DNA from: a bacterium
GTDB taxonomy: Bacteria > Spirochaetota > Leptospiria > Leptospirales > Leptonemataceae
Length of the DNA: 64,000 nt
NCBI GenBank assembly: GCA_024742665.1
Contig: JANSYA010000009.1
Span: 179,085 to 243,084, forward strand
Reading direction: 5' to 3'
In this document: positions 43,701 through 51,993 of the stretch, one piece after another
Numbering within the stretch: position 1 is the first letter of the stretch
Layout of the letters: every line of letters starts with the position of its first letter
Translations under genes and position numbers: made by a program
The notes under the pieces: model-generated
The model's database searches: none
What the model was told of the DNA's origin: nothing
The model's input: only the letters and a program-made list of their open reading frames with translations

Positions 43701-46700
43701 GTCTCGCCGGCTTTGTGCGGGGTCGATTCGCGTAGCGGTAAGCCGACGACGTTGTAGTCTTTGCGCTGGATAATGCGATCGCTGCCCGAACCACTTTCGC
43801 TGCGTACGACGCGCTGCAGGCCGTCGCTGAGCTCGCGCTTCGCAATCGTGCCGGGCTGGTCCCAGGACTGACGGATCTGAGAGCTTCGCACGTACAGTCC
43901 GTCGTTCGTCAGGTCGCCTTCGCGGGCGTAGCTGTGGGACTCGACTTCGATCAGCCCTCCCTGCGGGGCGGTGCGCTGGACCCTGGTCAGGCGGCCGAAA
44001 TTATCGTAGGCGCGGCGGACTACCGCGCCGTTTTCGTCGGTTTCTTCGAGGGGCATGCCGTGGCGCGCGTCGAATTTGCGAGACGCGGTCAGGCTCTTGC
44101 CATTGCCGGTCATCGTAATCGAGGCGGGGTAGGTATCGTAGGTCGATTCGTAGCTGACCGTTTCCACCGCGCCGTCGGGTAGCTCGGTGCGAGTGCGGTT
44201 GCCGTGGTTGTCGTACTGGTAGCGTTCGAGGATATACTCGTTGCGCGTGCTGTCGAAAGCGCCGCGCAACTTAATATTGCGGCGACTGTCGTATTCGAAG
44301 ACCGTCTTCGAAAAGACCTGGGAACAAATACAGTTCGAGGCGGAGTAGTGGCAATATCCCCCTTTCGCAGCCAGGATCTTGGGCCCCGGCTCTTTCGCGG
44401 CTACCCGGTTGGCGTACACCGAACAGCTAAAGCGATCGTAGCCGTTGTTGTCAGTTTCCTGAACCAGGACCGGATTGCCGAGTTCGTCGTACGTAATCGC
44501 CGTCGTCGCGTTGCGGAAACCCTCGTCGACGTGATTCGTGGTTTGTCGCCCGGCGAGCTGCACGACCCGGGAAGCCGGCACGGCCCCCGCGACATTCTGC
44601 CAGACGTAACTTTCGTTTTCAATCGGCTTGCCGTTGCTCAGGGCGGTAACGTCTTTTTGAATTGGCCGGCCGCTCTGCGGGAATTGCACGTGATAGCTCG
44701 TGCGGGTGAGCACGTTTTCGTCGACGGCGCTTACCGATAATTCCTGAAAGCCCTGGAAGCCCCGGCCGCCGGTGTGCAGCGTCGCGCCTTTATATACGTA
44801 GCTGCGGCGAATCGTTTGCGGCGCGGTGCCGGCCGCCGTGGTCGTCGGGAGGCTGCGGCTGTAGGATTTGAGCAGGGTCATCGGCACGGAGATTCCCCGG
44901 TGGCCGGCCGCAAAGCTCACGCCCGCGTTCGTCGCGCTCTCCCAACTCAGACGCGTATATTCCAGTTCGTGGCGAATCACACCTTGCTGCATGGCGGCCA
45001 GAGTGTCCTGGGGTGCCTGGTTGGCGACCGGCGAGCTGAAATAGACCCGAAAGGTCGCGTGGTTGTCGTGGTCGGCGTAGGAGCCGCGTTCCTGGCGAAT
45101 CAGATCTTCGCGGCCGTCACCGTCGTAGTCCCCGGGAATCAAGATGGCTCCGCGGTCGGCGCCCATATTTCGCTGGTAGCTGCCGGTCGGAGTGAGGATG
45201 GTGAAAAAGCCGTTCCCCTGGGATACATATACGCGAAAGGTTCCTGCGAAGTCATCGTCCAGGGAGCTGTGCTCCTGCATGATGAAGTCGGTGCGCCCGT
45301 CGCCGTTGTAGTCGAGGGGGATGATGTGCGCGCCCGGGTCCGCCTGGAGCCATAGATCGTACTGGGTGCCGGAGGGTTTGACCACATCGAAGTAGCCGTT
45401 GCCACGTGAGAAATAAACCCAGAAGGTATTGATATTGTCCGCGTGCCAGCCTTTGCGCTCCTGGCGGATGAAGTCCATCTTGCCGTCGCCGTTAAAGTCT
45501 CCCGGGATGATGTTTACGCCTGGATCGTAGCGTAATTTGTCCTGGTACAGGCCGTTGTCGGTGGGGGTGACGATGTCGAATTCGCCATTGACTCCTGTTG
45601 AAAAAAATACTTTGAAGTTGTGCGTTAGATTGTTGTCGTACGAGCCTTTCGTCTGGCGAATGAAGTCCATCTTGCCGTCGCCGTTAAAATCGCCGGGAAT
45701 GAAATTTCCTTTATGGCCGCGGATCCAGGTCTGATATTCGGCGCCTGCTCTGTTCTGCGGCATGTGCAGGTCAAAATAGCCGTCGCCGCGGGAATAATAG
45801 ATTCGGAAGGCCGTCCTGTGGTTACTCCCTGTTGACCATGAGCCCATGACCAGCCGAATAAAATCGGTTTTGCCGTCGCCGTTAAAATCGCCGGGGATCA
45901 GTTTCGCGCCGCGCTCCGGCGTTGTGTTTTGATAATCCCTCCCGGCCGGCGTTACGATGTCGAAGTAGCCGTCGCCGCGCGAGAAATATACATTAAAGGT
46001 GTTCGAGGTGTTGTCATCCCAGCCGCCTCTCTCCTGACGGATAAAGTCGGTTTTACCGTCGCCGTTAAAGTCGCCGGGGATTATATTTGCGCCGGGATCG
46101 TAACGCAGCCAGCTCTGGTATTCAGTGCCGGATGGTGTGACGACATTGAAAGTTCCGTCGCCGTTTGAGAAATACACGTTAAACGAATTCGTAGTGTTGT
46201 TGTCCCAGTCGCCCTTTTCCTGGCGAATGAAGTCCATCAGTCCGTCGCCGTTGTAGTCGCCGGGGATGATATTCGTTTTGTTGCCGTTCAGCCATGTCTG
46301 GTATTGTTCGCCGCCCGGCTGGGCGATGCGAAAGGTGCCGTCCAGGGGCGCCTGGTCGTTCCAGCTTAGATTGATCGGATCCAGGCAGCCGCTCGCGTCG
46401 CACTCGCGAATTTCGCGCAGGCGGCTGCGAGCGCTGATCTGGCTGCCGATGTAATCGAGATGATAGTACTTGTATTGACCGTCGGCGGTGTGCAGCGCGA
46501 TTTCACGCAGCCGTTTGATCAGACGCGTCTGGGCGGTGCCGTCGGAGCCGATGATCCAGTCCCGGGGGTCGCCGCCGCGCTCGTCGTATCCGAAAGTGAC
46601 GCGGCGGCCGTTGTAGTCAATGCGATCGATGACGGCCGTGTTGATGCCGCCGGACGTATAATGAAATGTGATCCGGTTATTGTTGGAATCGTAGAGTTCG

Positions 46701-47359
46701 CTGATCAACCACTGCGTGATCTGGCGCGCGCCGTTAATCGGATTGCCGGTATAGATCTTCGAATCTGAAGTAGAGCCGAAATAGGCCCGGCTGCCGTCGG
46801 CGCGTTCTACGGTGAACTGGCAGGGAGCGTTGCCGCAGCTGCCGGAGGGGAAAGTGCGGCTCCAGTCATCGACTTCTTTGTTGTAGTTGTTACCGCTCCA
46901 GTAGCCGGCGTCGTTCGTGTAGGCGTTTCGCGCCAGCAGTCGCGTGCCGTTCAAACACAGACGGTCCTGCTGCGAGTGCTGAACGCCGCTGCGATGGCCG
47001 TCGATTTCCGGATGCTGTCCGCAGCGCTGGATCGACTCGAGGGAGCCGCCCAGCCGCCAGCCGACACCGGTCGCGCTGTTCGCGTTCGCCTGGCTGCTGT
47101 AGTTCAGACTGAGCTTCGGCTGATGTCCCTGCACGCCGGGGGGCACGATGATCGGAACCTGAAAGGCGGCGGCCCCGGTGGACGTCGCGGTAAATTTGGC
47201 ATCAATCAGGCCGCCGTTGCCGTCAGGGGAGCCGGAGCTGAGCAGGCCGCCGGACACGGCGAAGAATACGCCGGCGGCAGCCGCTACAAGCAGAGTGCGG
47301 CGTCGGTGCGAGGATTTGAGTATACGCGGAGAGAAGATTCGAGTCTTAAAGTTTTGCAT
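40736..47359 (-). CDS. Giant SpvB/FG-GAP/RHS-repeat protein
   Basis: 2207 aa from the ATG at 47359 (AAGG upstream; an in-frame ATG at 47422 would add 21 residues). The N-terminus has a signal-like LLVAAAAGVFFAVSGGLL, then a SpvB-type domain (FQVPIIVPPGVQGHQPKLSLNYSS). About residues 350-775 carry seven near-identical FG-GAP modules (IPGDFNGDGKxDFIRQ). RHS/YD repeats follow (YDNHGNRTRTELPDG, YDERGRATRTNFPNG, YDDFGRETRVNF). An unusual internal segment (about 1765-1830) holds two hydrophobic stretches separated by a basic loop. The RHS core end marker is at about 1925-1966 (LHYFNARYYDASIGSFLQADN, NRYAFSVNNPVTYSDPGG). The C-terminal 230 residues are a Gly/Ala-rich hydrophobic region ending in FFIGYGVEENGGF, possibly a membrane-active payload. 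Confidence 0.93.
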   Translation of the reverse strand: MQNFKTRIFSPRILKSSHRRRTLLVAAAAGVFFAVSGGLLSSGSPDGNGGLIDAKFTATSTGAAAFQVPIIVPPGVQGHQPKLSLNYSSQANANSATGVGWRLGGSLESIQRCGQHPEIDGHRSGVQHSQQDRLCLNGTRLLARNAYTNDAGYWSGNNYNKEVDDWSRTFPSGSCGNAPCQFTVERADGSRAYFGSTSDSKIYTGNPINGARQITQWLISELYDSNNNRITFHYTSGGINTAVIDRIDYNGRRVTFGYDERGGDPRDWIIGSDGTAQTRLIKRLREIALHTADGQYKYYHLDYIGSQISARSRLREIRECDASGCLDPINLSWNDQAPLDGTFRIAQPGGEQYQTWLNGNKTNIIPGDYNGDGLMDFIRQEKGDWDNNTTNSFNVYFSNGDGTFNVVTPSGTEYQSWLRYDPGANIIPGDFNGDGKTDFIRQERGGWDDNTSNTFNVYFSRGDGYFDIVTPAGRDYQNTTPERGAKLIPGDFNGDGKTDFIRLVMGSWSTGSNHRTAFRIYYSRGDGYFDLHMPQNRAGAEYQTWIRGHKGNFIPGDFNGDGKMDFIRQTKGSYDNNLTHNFKVFFSTGVNGEFDIVTPTDNGLYQDKLRYDPGVNIIPGDFNGDGKMDFIRQERKGWHADNINTFWVYFSRGNGYFDVVKPSGTQYDLWLQADPGAHIIPLDYNGDGRTDFIMQEHSSLDDDFAGTFRVYVSQGNGFFTILTPTGSYQRNMGADRGAILIPGDYDGDGREDLIRQERGSYADHDNHATFRVYFSSPVANQAPQDTLAAMQQGVIRHELEYTRLSWESATNAGVSFAAGHRGISVPMTLLKSYSRSLPTTTAAGTAPQTIRRSYVYKGATLHTGGRGFQGFQELSVSAVDENVLTRTSYHVQFPQSGRPIQKDVTALSNGKPIENESYVWQNVAGAVPASRVVQLAGRQTTNHVDEGFRNATTAITYDELGNPVLVQETDNNGYDRFSCSVYANRVAAKEPGPKILAAKGGYCHYSASNCICSQVFSKTVFEYDSRRNIKLRGAFDSTRNEYILERYQYDNHGNRTRTELPDGAVETVSYESTYDTYPASITMTGNGKSLTASRKFDARHGMPLEETDENGAVVRRAYDNFGRLTRVQRTAPQGGLIEVESHSYAREGDLTNDGLYVRSSQIRQSWDQPGTIAKRELSDGLQRVVRSESGSGSDRIIQRKDYNVVGLPLRESTPHKAGETPKWKSYVYDERGRATRTNFPNGGVSTALYRAGNGVDCAPNQLQTITAINGDVSRTTIRCQNGRGETVKIKYIDWGDAGSATQHFTRDAMGRLTGSNDGKATTTITLDSLGRRTRVVSSARGTTDYIYNERGQLATESANGDDKTFAYDDFGRETRVNFHDGGYAIYEYDDAAFAGGQGRMTRAIVYAADGSESNRREFSYNADGSPAVVNMSVDGGSGGAHILAYKSDALGRPQQVRYPSGRVACYGYNAAGFLADISVASGNCSAPDAEVFAAYSDYTALGQPKRIVYGNGVTSDFTYDDAGRLHTSRTAGQDDQGLAAVLLDEEYSWNSMNEVRSIDDRIGDNDSTFTYNRLGYLTRAQGSYGDLHYEYDANGNMTRKGDLYLTYSGSRPVSGDNGLAITYDVHGNATERAKGDGNVFTFDYDGQHKIKRVGKNGVLASSYEYDAAGQRVKKIDGSGTETIYVNRELEITRFASGRLLQTEYIQGPGGRLAAISTQDDPLAMIHGSSANHSLQAQMYNTGSIAGLAGFLNHTTMAYARQPRVANAGRALLWALAATALLGSCIYFTWFAGRASRDAYARRRRLLRWPASFAAASMFALTMQCGSSGGGSNLTIAPAGSDLFAFNFLLGPGGNGYGYPEEGTYYFQYNQVGSTSLVTDSQGRQAAATVYKPYGEIHQDASDGRDIFRGKFNDNEFDRDAELHYFNARYYDASIGSFLQADNLMFGANGDNAAGLNRYAFSVNNPVTYSDPGGNLVWFVAVAVAAAWAAAPAIAAGVVVSVTLSVITYGISLAITGESFNTEDFLKEIGIAIAAGIVGGGVAAGVTKMTAVVGAKAATAIGTRGMANLAHMQAAVASRASNLSRAAGMAAGFTGRAAQAGAGVAAEQLTVAGLHQIGSEEPINWNRVGYDVGVGVLLGGLGGRTYGYKRSNGPGGGSSRSVNMSETISADLPKFDMLTFLKNDIAFGGFLSLTTFFIGYGVEENGGF
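45060..46330 (-). repeat. Seven tandem FG-GAP modules inside the RHS gene
   Basis: The protein contains seven copies of an about 62-residue module with IIPGDYNGDG/IPGDFNGDGKMDFIRQ (one IPLDYNGDG) followed by an FxVYFSxGDG core and a YQxWL linker, giving a roughly 185-bp DNA period. The copies are highly alike, which suggests recent expansion. Each DxNxDGxxD loop is a calcium-binding type. Confidence 0.85.
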
Positions 47360-47830
47360 GGGTTCGCCTTTCGGGTTCGCGGAGCGTCCGCGGGAGAGAA
47401 GGCGACCACAAATCCAATTCACCGAGAATAGTCAGAAAAATATTCAGGTCTCTAGTAAGGGGAGAGTTGCAGGCCTCGTCAGCGAGGGGGACGCAGAATG
47501 CAGGGCGCGGATTCGAATGGCGGTTGGGTAGTGTATCAGCGCTGAGAAAAGAACCACGGGGCGCTTCCCGCTTCGTCGGCGGAGGCGCGCTTGAGAAAGG
47601 GATCGCGGACCGGATTCTTTGCGCGAGTCTTGCGACCCGCGCTCGAATTTCCGGCCGGCGATTCCAATCGGTATCCGCCGCCTGCATGGCCTTCGACCCG
47701 GTGCCCGTCGCGCAGCCCGTTTCGAAAGCCGGCCCTCAATACAGAGCGACCGACTCCGTCAATGGATCGCGCGGCGCGCTGAAGCGGCCCCGTGGTTCCG
47801 TTTGCGCAGGACAGGCTCCTGCGGGCCTAA

Positions 47831-47864
47831 ATGGTTTGATGTTCTACCGTTGAACTACCGCGCC
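47831..47864 (-). pseudogene. tRNA 5' half (D-arm) remnant
   Basis: Reverse-strand sequence has a seven-base acceptor-like GGCGCGG, then TA, then GTTC-AACGGTA-GAAC, a perfect D-arm, after which the sequence does not continue as a tRNA: no T-arm follows. It therefore looks like the 5' half of a broken tRNA. Confidence 0.5.
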
Positions 47865-47867
47865 TTG

Positions 47868-47941
47868 CGACGCGAACCGGAATCGAACCGGCAACACTCA
47901 AATTGAATAAACCTGGCGCTCTACCGTTGAGCTACCGCGAC
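47868..47941 (-). tRNA. tRNA-like sequence, near complete but with poor anticodon arm
   Basis: The reverse strand gives a 74-base cloverleaf: acceptor GTCGCGG pairs with TCGCGTC at six of seven positions, D-arm GCTC-AACGGTA-GAGC is perfect, and the T-arm GCCGG-TTCGATT-CCGGT is near perfect. The anticodon arm is weak: CAGGT/ATTTG with two G-U pairs around a TTATTCA loop, which would give an ATT anticodon, unusual for bacteria. It may be a degenerate pseudo-tRNA rather than a functional one. No CCA is encoded. Confidence 0.4.
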
Positions 47942-47945
47942 TGCC

Positions 47946-47969
47946 GCCGCGAATCGGGATCGAACCGAT
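47946..47969 (-). pseudogene. tRNA 3' half (T-arm plus acceptor) remnant
   Basis: Reverse strand: ATCGG-TTCGATC-CCGAT, a perfect T-arm, followed by a seven-base TCGCGGC acceptor-type strand. No matching 5' acceptor or D-arm lies upstream, so only the 3' part is left. Confidence 0.5.
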
Positions 47970-48066
47970 AACTTCCAGGGCCCTGTGGACTAGACTTCGT
48001 CAGGCATACCCCGGGCCGATCGCCCGCGAAAAATTCAGGGAACTTGCAGACGAGGTCGGGGCACCG

Positions 48067-48083
48067 CCGGATTACAGATCCGG
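48067..48083 (-). pseudogene. Possible tRNA anticodon-arm fragment (Tyr-like)
   Basis: Reverse strand CCGGA-TCTGTAA-TCCGG forms a perfect five-bp stem with a seven-base loop containing CTGTAA, as seen in tRNA-Tyr anticodon arms. It is isolated from a D-arm or T-arm in proper spacing, so it is a remnant at best and may be chance. Confidence 0.25.
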
Positions 48084-48189
48084 TACGAAACGAAGGCTGA
48101 GCCCGCGGCCAGTTTGGCCGCATCGCCGTTCGCCTGTCAAAGAGAATCCGTGCGAAATCGGCGATCGCGAAACGCCAGGCCGCGAAAAC

Positions 48190-50373
48190 TCACTCGCGAT
48201 AGGCGACACGCAGCAGCGAAAGATCATCGGTCTGTTCGCCGGCGGCGTGCAGGTGTTCCTGGATCCGCATCAGATCGCCGCCGCTGCTCTGCACAATTTG
48301 CACGAAGCGTTCCGGTTCGTTTTGGATTAGATCGCGGCCGCCGTCGTCTTTGCGGCGCAAATCGTCGCGGCCATCCGAGCCGGTAATCAACACGTCGCCG
48401 TCCAGTAGCTGCAATTCAATGATCGCGCTTTCCGGAGAGTATGCGATTGGCGGATGCTGTTCGGATGTGGATTCTGATTTCGCTTGATTCTCGGCTGCGC
48501 CCCGGTTTACGAAATCGAAGTCTTCCGGCGCGGAACCGATTGGATCATGGCTGTGGTGCAGGACATAGCTCGCAGTCCCTTCCCGGAGCAAGACGGCCGA
48601 AGGATGGCCGGCATTGATCGCGTACAACTGGCCGCTGCTTTCATGAACGAGTCCAAGCAGCAATGAAACCATCATGCGACCTTCGAAGGGACGAAAGACG
48701 CGCTGTAATTCTTCGGTGAGGCGTAGCAACCATTCGATCGGCGGCCGGCCGCTGATGGGGATTTGCCCGTCCGCGCTCAAATGCAAGAAGGCCCGGAAGG
48801 CGACCGCGAGCACGATCGCGCCGCTCGCTCCCTGGACGCTTTTGCCCATCGCGTCGGCGTTCATGAACGCCACGTAGCGTCCGCCGTCCAGTTGGAGCGG
48901 TTCCGCCATGCATAGATCGCCGCCGAGCTCGCCGGCCATACCGCGAAATTCAAATTGTTTGTACTGCGCGACAATCGAATCGATACGAACAGCTTCGCCT
49001 TCGATGTTTGTGCTGGTCATGGGATGCAGAATGCGTGAGATCAAAAGATAGTCGCCGTCTTGCTGTTCTTTCAGGCGGCTGACCTCGTCGAGGGAAGACT
49101 GCAATTCGGATGTGCGCTGCTCGACCAGGCTTTCGAGGTGCTGGGCATAAACTCTGAGGGCTTCGTGAGCCGCCCGCAAATCGTCCTGGATCCGGACATA
49201 GCGCTGCCAGATTGTAATACTCATGCCGACCAGTAGCACAAAAAAGCCATAGGGCGCCATCGGTCCAGGCCACGTTGGTATATAGCCGAGCGCCCACAAC
49301 AGGTCGGTGAACCCCATCGCGAAAAAGCATGCCACGCTAACCACGAGAATGCGCAGTTCCCGCGGGCCTCGTGAGAGGGCATGCGGAATGACGTACAGAG
49401 TGACTGTGCTCAGGGCGAGGGTCGTATATAGAAACAAACCGAATGTTCTATAGGAAGGCAGCCAGAGGAGACTGCAGATGGTAAAGGCGACGGCGACTGT
49501 CCAGTACAGAATCGCCTGCATCCGCGCTGGCCGGGAGTTCGTGGCCAGTTGCTGGAAAAAAAGAGCCATATTCGCCGGCAAAAAATACAGTGCGAAGTGT
49601 TCGGCGTGATGCCAGAAGACTGGTTCGTGCACCAGTAGCAACTGCAGGCGCATGGTTCGATTGGCGATCATATACAGACCGACGTTTGTCGCCAGCAGCC
49701 CAAAGGCCAGATAGACAATCTCCCTGCGTGCTCGAGCGAACAATACGAAACCCGCGAAGCCTGCGATGATGGCGAAACCGCCGATCAGCAGAACGCCTAT
49801 GTCTTCGCGAACGATTTCCTGTTGCAGATCGGCGCGACAGCCGAGGACCGGCATACCTCCGTCGATGCCGATGTTTCGAAAATCGGACCAGATTCGCAGG
49901 TGCAGCCACCGCACCCCGGCGATCGGTGAACTGGCCGGGGCGGCTCTGGATTGTGCGCGGGGGCCTCGGGCGGGCAGCGTGACCAGATGAAAGGGCCGGC
50001 CGGCGAAGCCCTTCGCGCCCAGATCTGGTTCCCCAAAACGATAGATTTCGTCGCCATCCAGGTAGGCGATAAAACTCAAATTCACCACGCCGAAGTAAAT
50101 GGTCGGATCGGGACAATCCGGTTCGGGCGGCAGGGCAATTCGGAGCCAGCGTTCCGTCGGGTGATGAATGCGAAAGTAGAGCTTGCGTTCGCGGTCGGGG
50201 TCGATGGCAGTCCAATGGGGACCCGTCACCGACCGCGCACAGATGGATTCGCGAGCCTGGTCGGGTGGCGTCCCGGGGGCGCAGATTTCCCAGCCGCGAT
50301 CCAGGGCCACTCGGGGTGCGGCAGCCAGAGGGTATGACAGGAGGATCAGGGCCGCGCAACACATGAGGCCCAC
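48190..50373 (-). CDS. 7TM-DISM receptor with PP2C (SpoIIE-type) phosphatase domain
   Basis: 727 aa. The start is a GTG at 50373, with an ATG three codons in. Signal-like LMCCAALILLSYPLAAA; periplasmic 7TMR-DISMED2 sensor (WTAIDPDRERKLYFRIHHPTERWLRIAL, YFGVVNLSFIAYLDGDEIYRFG); seven-helix region (about 195-410); coiled-coil linker (EALRVYAQHLESLVEQRTSELQSSLDEVSRLKEQQ); and a SpoIIE-type PP2C domain with GGDLCMAE, FMNADAMGKSVQGASG, INAGHPSAVLL, ITGSDGRDD and EQTDDLSLLRV. Metal-binding Asp residues are in place. It probably dephosphorylates an anti-sigma-factor antagonist. The STAS gene next to it on the same strand is the expected partner substrate. Confidence 0.93.
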   Translation of the reverse strand: MGLMCCAALILLSYPLAAAPRVALDRGWEICAPGTPPDQARESICARSVTGPHWTAIDPDRERKLYFRIHHPTERWLRIALPPEPDCPDPTIYFGVVNLSFIAYLDGDEIYRFGEPDLGAKGFAGRPFHLVTLPARGPRAQSRAAPASSPIAGVRWLHLRIWSDFRNIGIDGGMPVLGCRADLQQEIVREDIGVLLIGGFAIIAGFAGFVLFARARREIVYLAFGLLATNVGLYMIANRTMRLQLLLVHEPVFWHHAEHFALYFLPANMALFFQQLATNSRPARMQAILYWTVAVAFTICSLLWLPSYRTFGLFLYTTLALSTVTLYVIPHALSRGPRELRILVVSVACFFAMGFTDLLWALGYIPTWPGPMAPYGFFVLLVGMSITIWQRYVRIQDDLRAAHEALRVYAQHLESLVEQRTSELQSSLDEVSRLKEQQDGDYLLISRILHPMTSTNIEGEAVRIDSIVAQYKQFEFRGMAGELGGDLCMAEPLQLDGGRYVAFMNADAMGKSVQGASGAIVLAVAFRAFLHLSADGQIPISGRPPIEWLLRLTEELQRVFRPFEGRMMVSLLLGLVHESSGQLYAINAGHPSAVLLREGTASYVLHHSHDPIGSAPEDFDFVNRGAAENQAKSESTSEQHPPIAYSPESAIIELQLLDGDVLITGSDGRDDLRRKDDGGRDLIQNEPERFVQIVQSSGGDLMRIQEHLHAAGEQTDDLSLLRVAYRE

Positions 50374-50481
50374 TGCGCCCGGGCGCGCTGGCGATCGAAA
50401 GGAACAGATGAATTGCAGGGGCAGTCGTTCCAGGGCAATTGATCCAGGGGCGATGGTCGGCGCGGAGGCAGGTCGTCCGCT

Positions 50482-50811
50482 TCAGGAGTCGGTCAGCTCC
50501 GCTTCTGAATCCAGGAACTGGATGCGCTGGTGGAGACGCGAAAGCTCCAGCACGCGGCGCAAATTCTCCGGCACGGCCAGCAGAACGAATCGTCCGCCGC
50601 CGTCGACGACCTGCTTGCGCCAGTGAACGATCGCGGCGATGCCGCTGGAATCGATAAACTCCAGCCCGGCCAGGTCCAGAGCCACATCGAGGCCCGGCGA
50701 AGCCAGGGCGGTTTCCATCCATCGGGACGCTTCCGGAACGCCGTACAGTCCCAGTTCGCCTTTCACGGCGATGACCTGGTAAGCACTGACCGATCTTATA
50801 TTGATCTCCAT
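50482..50811 (-). CDS. STAS-domain anti-sigma factor antagonist
   Basis: 109 aa from the ATG at 50811 (AGAAGG directly upstream; a TTG at 50826 is the alternative). STAS fold: INIRSVSAYQVIAVKGELGLYGVPEASRWMETALASPGLDVALDLAGLEFIDSSGIAAIVHWRKQVVDGGGRFVLLAVPENLRRVLELSRL. The phosphorylatable Ser is in FIDSSGIA, the position used by SpoIIAA/RsbV. It should release a sigma factor from its anti-sigma when unphosphorylated. 109 bp upstream of the 7TM-DISM PP2C gene on the same strand, so it is likely the phosphatase target. Confidence 0.93.
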   Translation of the reverse strand: MEINIRSVSAYQVIAVKGELGLYGVPEASRWMETALASPGLDVALDLAGLEFIDSSGIAAIVHWRKQVVDGGGRFVLLAVPENLRRVLELSRLHQRIQFLDSEAELTDS

Positions 50812-50929
50812 TCCTTCTCTAAGCAAGGCCAGGAAAATAGGTTATCGTCAAGCCAATTTCCCCCGAAAAACATGACAGGCGCTATCCCGGCTGCGGGCGC
50901 GGCGTGTCCGTCGAGTTGAATAAAGCACT

Positions 50930-51823
50930 ATGTATTCCATCGGAGAATTTTCGCGCCTGACCCGTCTGTCGATCAAGACGCTGCGATTTTATGATCGCCA
51001 GGGTTTACTAAAGCCGGCCGTGGTCGATAGCGACAGCGGCTATCGTTATTACCAGCCGACCCAGACTCTGGTCGCGGGTAAGATTCAATACTATCGCAAC
51101 TGCGATCTATCGCTAAAAGACATTGCCGAACTGTTAAAACTGGAAGCCCTGGGAGCGGAAGCGGAGCTGCTTGCGATCCTTGAAGGTCACGAGGAGATGC
51201 TGGCGGAACGCATCGCCAGTATGCAGCGCATGCAGCGCTGGATTCGGAGCCTGCGGACGTCGCGAGGGAGCAGCGCCGCCGACGGCGAGTCCCGCCGCCT
51301 GGGCGATCCCGACGGCCCGATCGAAATTGTCGCGGCGCGTCCGCAAACGGTCGTGGCCGCCAAAAAATTCGGCGACTATGAAGACGTCTTCCCGCTGATT
51401 GAAGAACTCACTGATTTCGCGCTGTCCCAATCTCTGAAAATCGACGGCCCGCCGATTTTACTCTGGGGCGAGGCGATGGCGGCGGGTAGTTCCAGTCCCG
51501 GAGCCGCGGCCGAGGTCGAAGTCGCCGTTCCGGTATCCGGCCGTTTCCAATCGACCAGCGCGCTCTTTCGCCGGCGACTGCCCGGCGGCGACGTGGCCCG
51601 GCTGGTCTTTCGCGGAGCGCGCTCGGAATCCGGCCGGCACTATGAACGTCTGTTCAGCTGGATTTTCGAGAACGGCTGCCAGATTGACGGTTCGTTTCGC
51701 GAAATTTATCTGAACAGCCCCGGCGTTGTAAAAGAAGCGGATTACCTGACCGAACTCCAGGTGCCGATTTTGATCGGCAAAAAACGCAAAGACTCCCGGC
51801 GTGCGCCGCGGTCCCGCGCTTGA
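50930..51823 (+). CDS. MerR-family regulator with effector-binding domain
   Basis: 297 aa. N-terminal MerR DNA-binding domain: YSIGEFSRLTRLSIKTLRFYDRQGLLKPAVVDSDSGYRYYQPTQ, then a dimer helix (about residues 70-105). The C-terminal 160 residues (IEIVAARPQTVVAAKKFGDYEDVFPLIEEL, AEVEVAVPVSGRF, FRGARSESGRHYERLFSWI, DGSFREIYLNSPGVV) look like a GyrI/BmrR-type small-molecule-binding domain. A multidrug-type activator architecture; the ligand and target are unknown. Divergent from the STAS gene. Confidence 0.9.
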   Translation: MYSIGEFSRLTRLSIKTLRFYDRQGLLKPAVVDSDSGYRYYQPTQTLVAGKIQYYRNCDLSLKDIAELLKLEALGAEAELLAILEGHEEMLAERIASMQRMQRWIRSLRTSRGSSAADGESRRLGDPDGPIEIVAARPQTVVAAKKFGDYEDVFPLIEELTDFALSQSLKIDGPPILLWGEAMAAGSSSPGAAAEVEVAVPVSGRFQSTSALFRRRLPGGDVARLVFRGARSESGRHYERLFSWIFENGCQIDGSFREIYLNSPGVVKEADYLTELQVPILIGKKRKDSRRAPRSRA

Positions 51824-51993
51824 CGCATCGCGCCGGGTTGTAACCGGACTTTCCACACGCGTATCCCCGAAAATTTGCAGGGGGGCGCTGCAGCTCGTCG
51901 GCCTTTCAGAAATTATCCTGTCGATCTCTGCGAAAATCCTCTTGCCGAATCTTTCGCGCCGTCTCAGTCTTCGGTCCGGGAGACAATGAGCGC

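Larger units (their letters stand above)
47360..48189. other. 830-bp region without a convincing gene
   Basis: Apart from the tRNA-like pieces at 47831-48083, this region holds no frame with coding character. It covers the upstream sequence of the RHS gene and the 3' side of the PP2C gene. GC-rich inverted segments and short T-loop-like TTCGA strings are scattered through it, which fits a decaying tRNA array, but the rest of the region has no defined structure I can see. Confidence 0.4.

Noticed and set aside
47430..47830. Other T-loop-like TTCGA strings that might be more tRNAs
   Set aside because: They lack paired D-arm or acceptor strands in correct spacing; only the pieces at 47831-48083 were kept.
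49448..50722. 424-codon minus-strand frame
   Set aside because: It shares the strand with the PP2C gene but in another frame, is Arg/Pro-rich, and lacks domain motifs.
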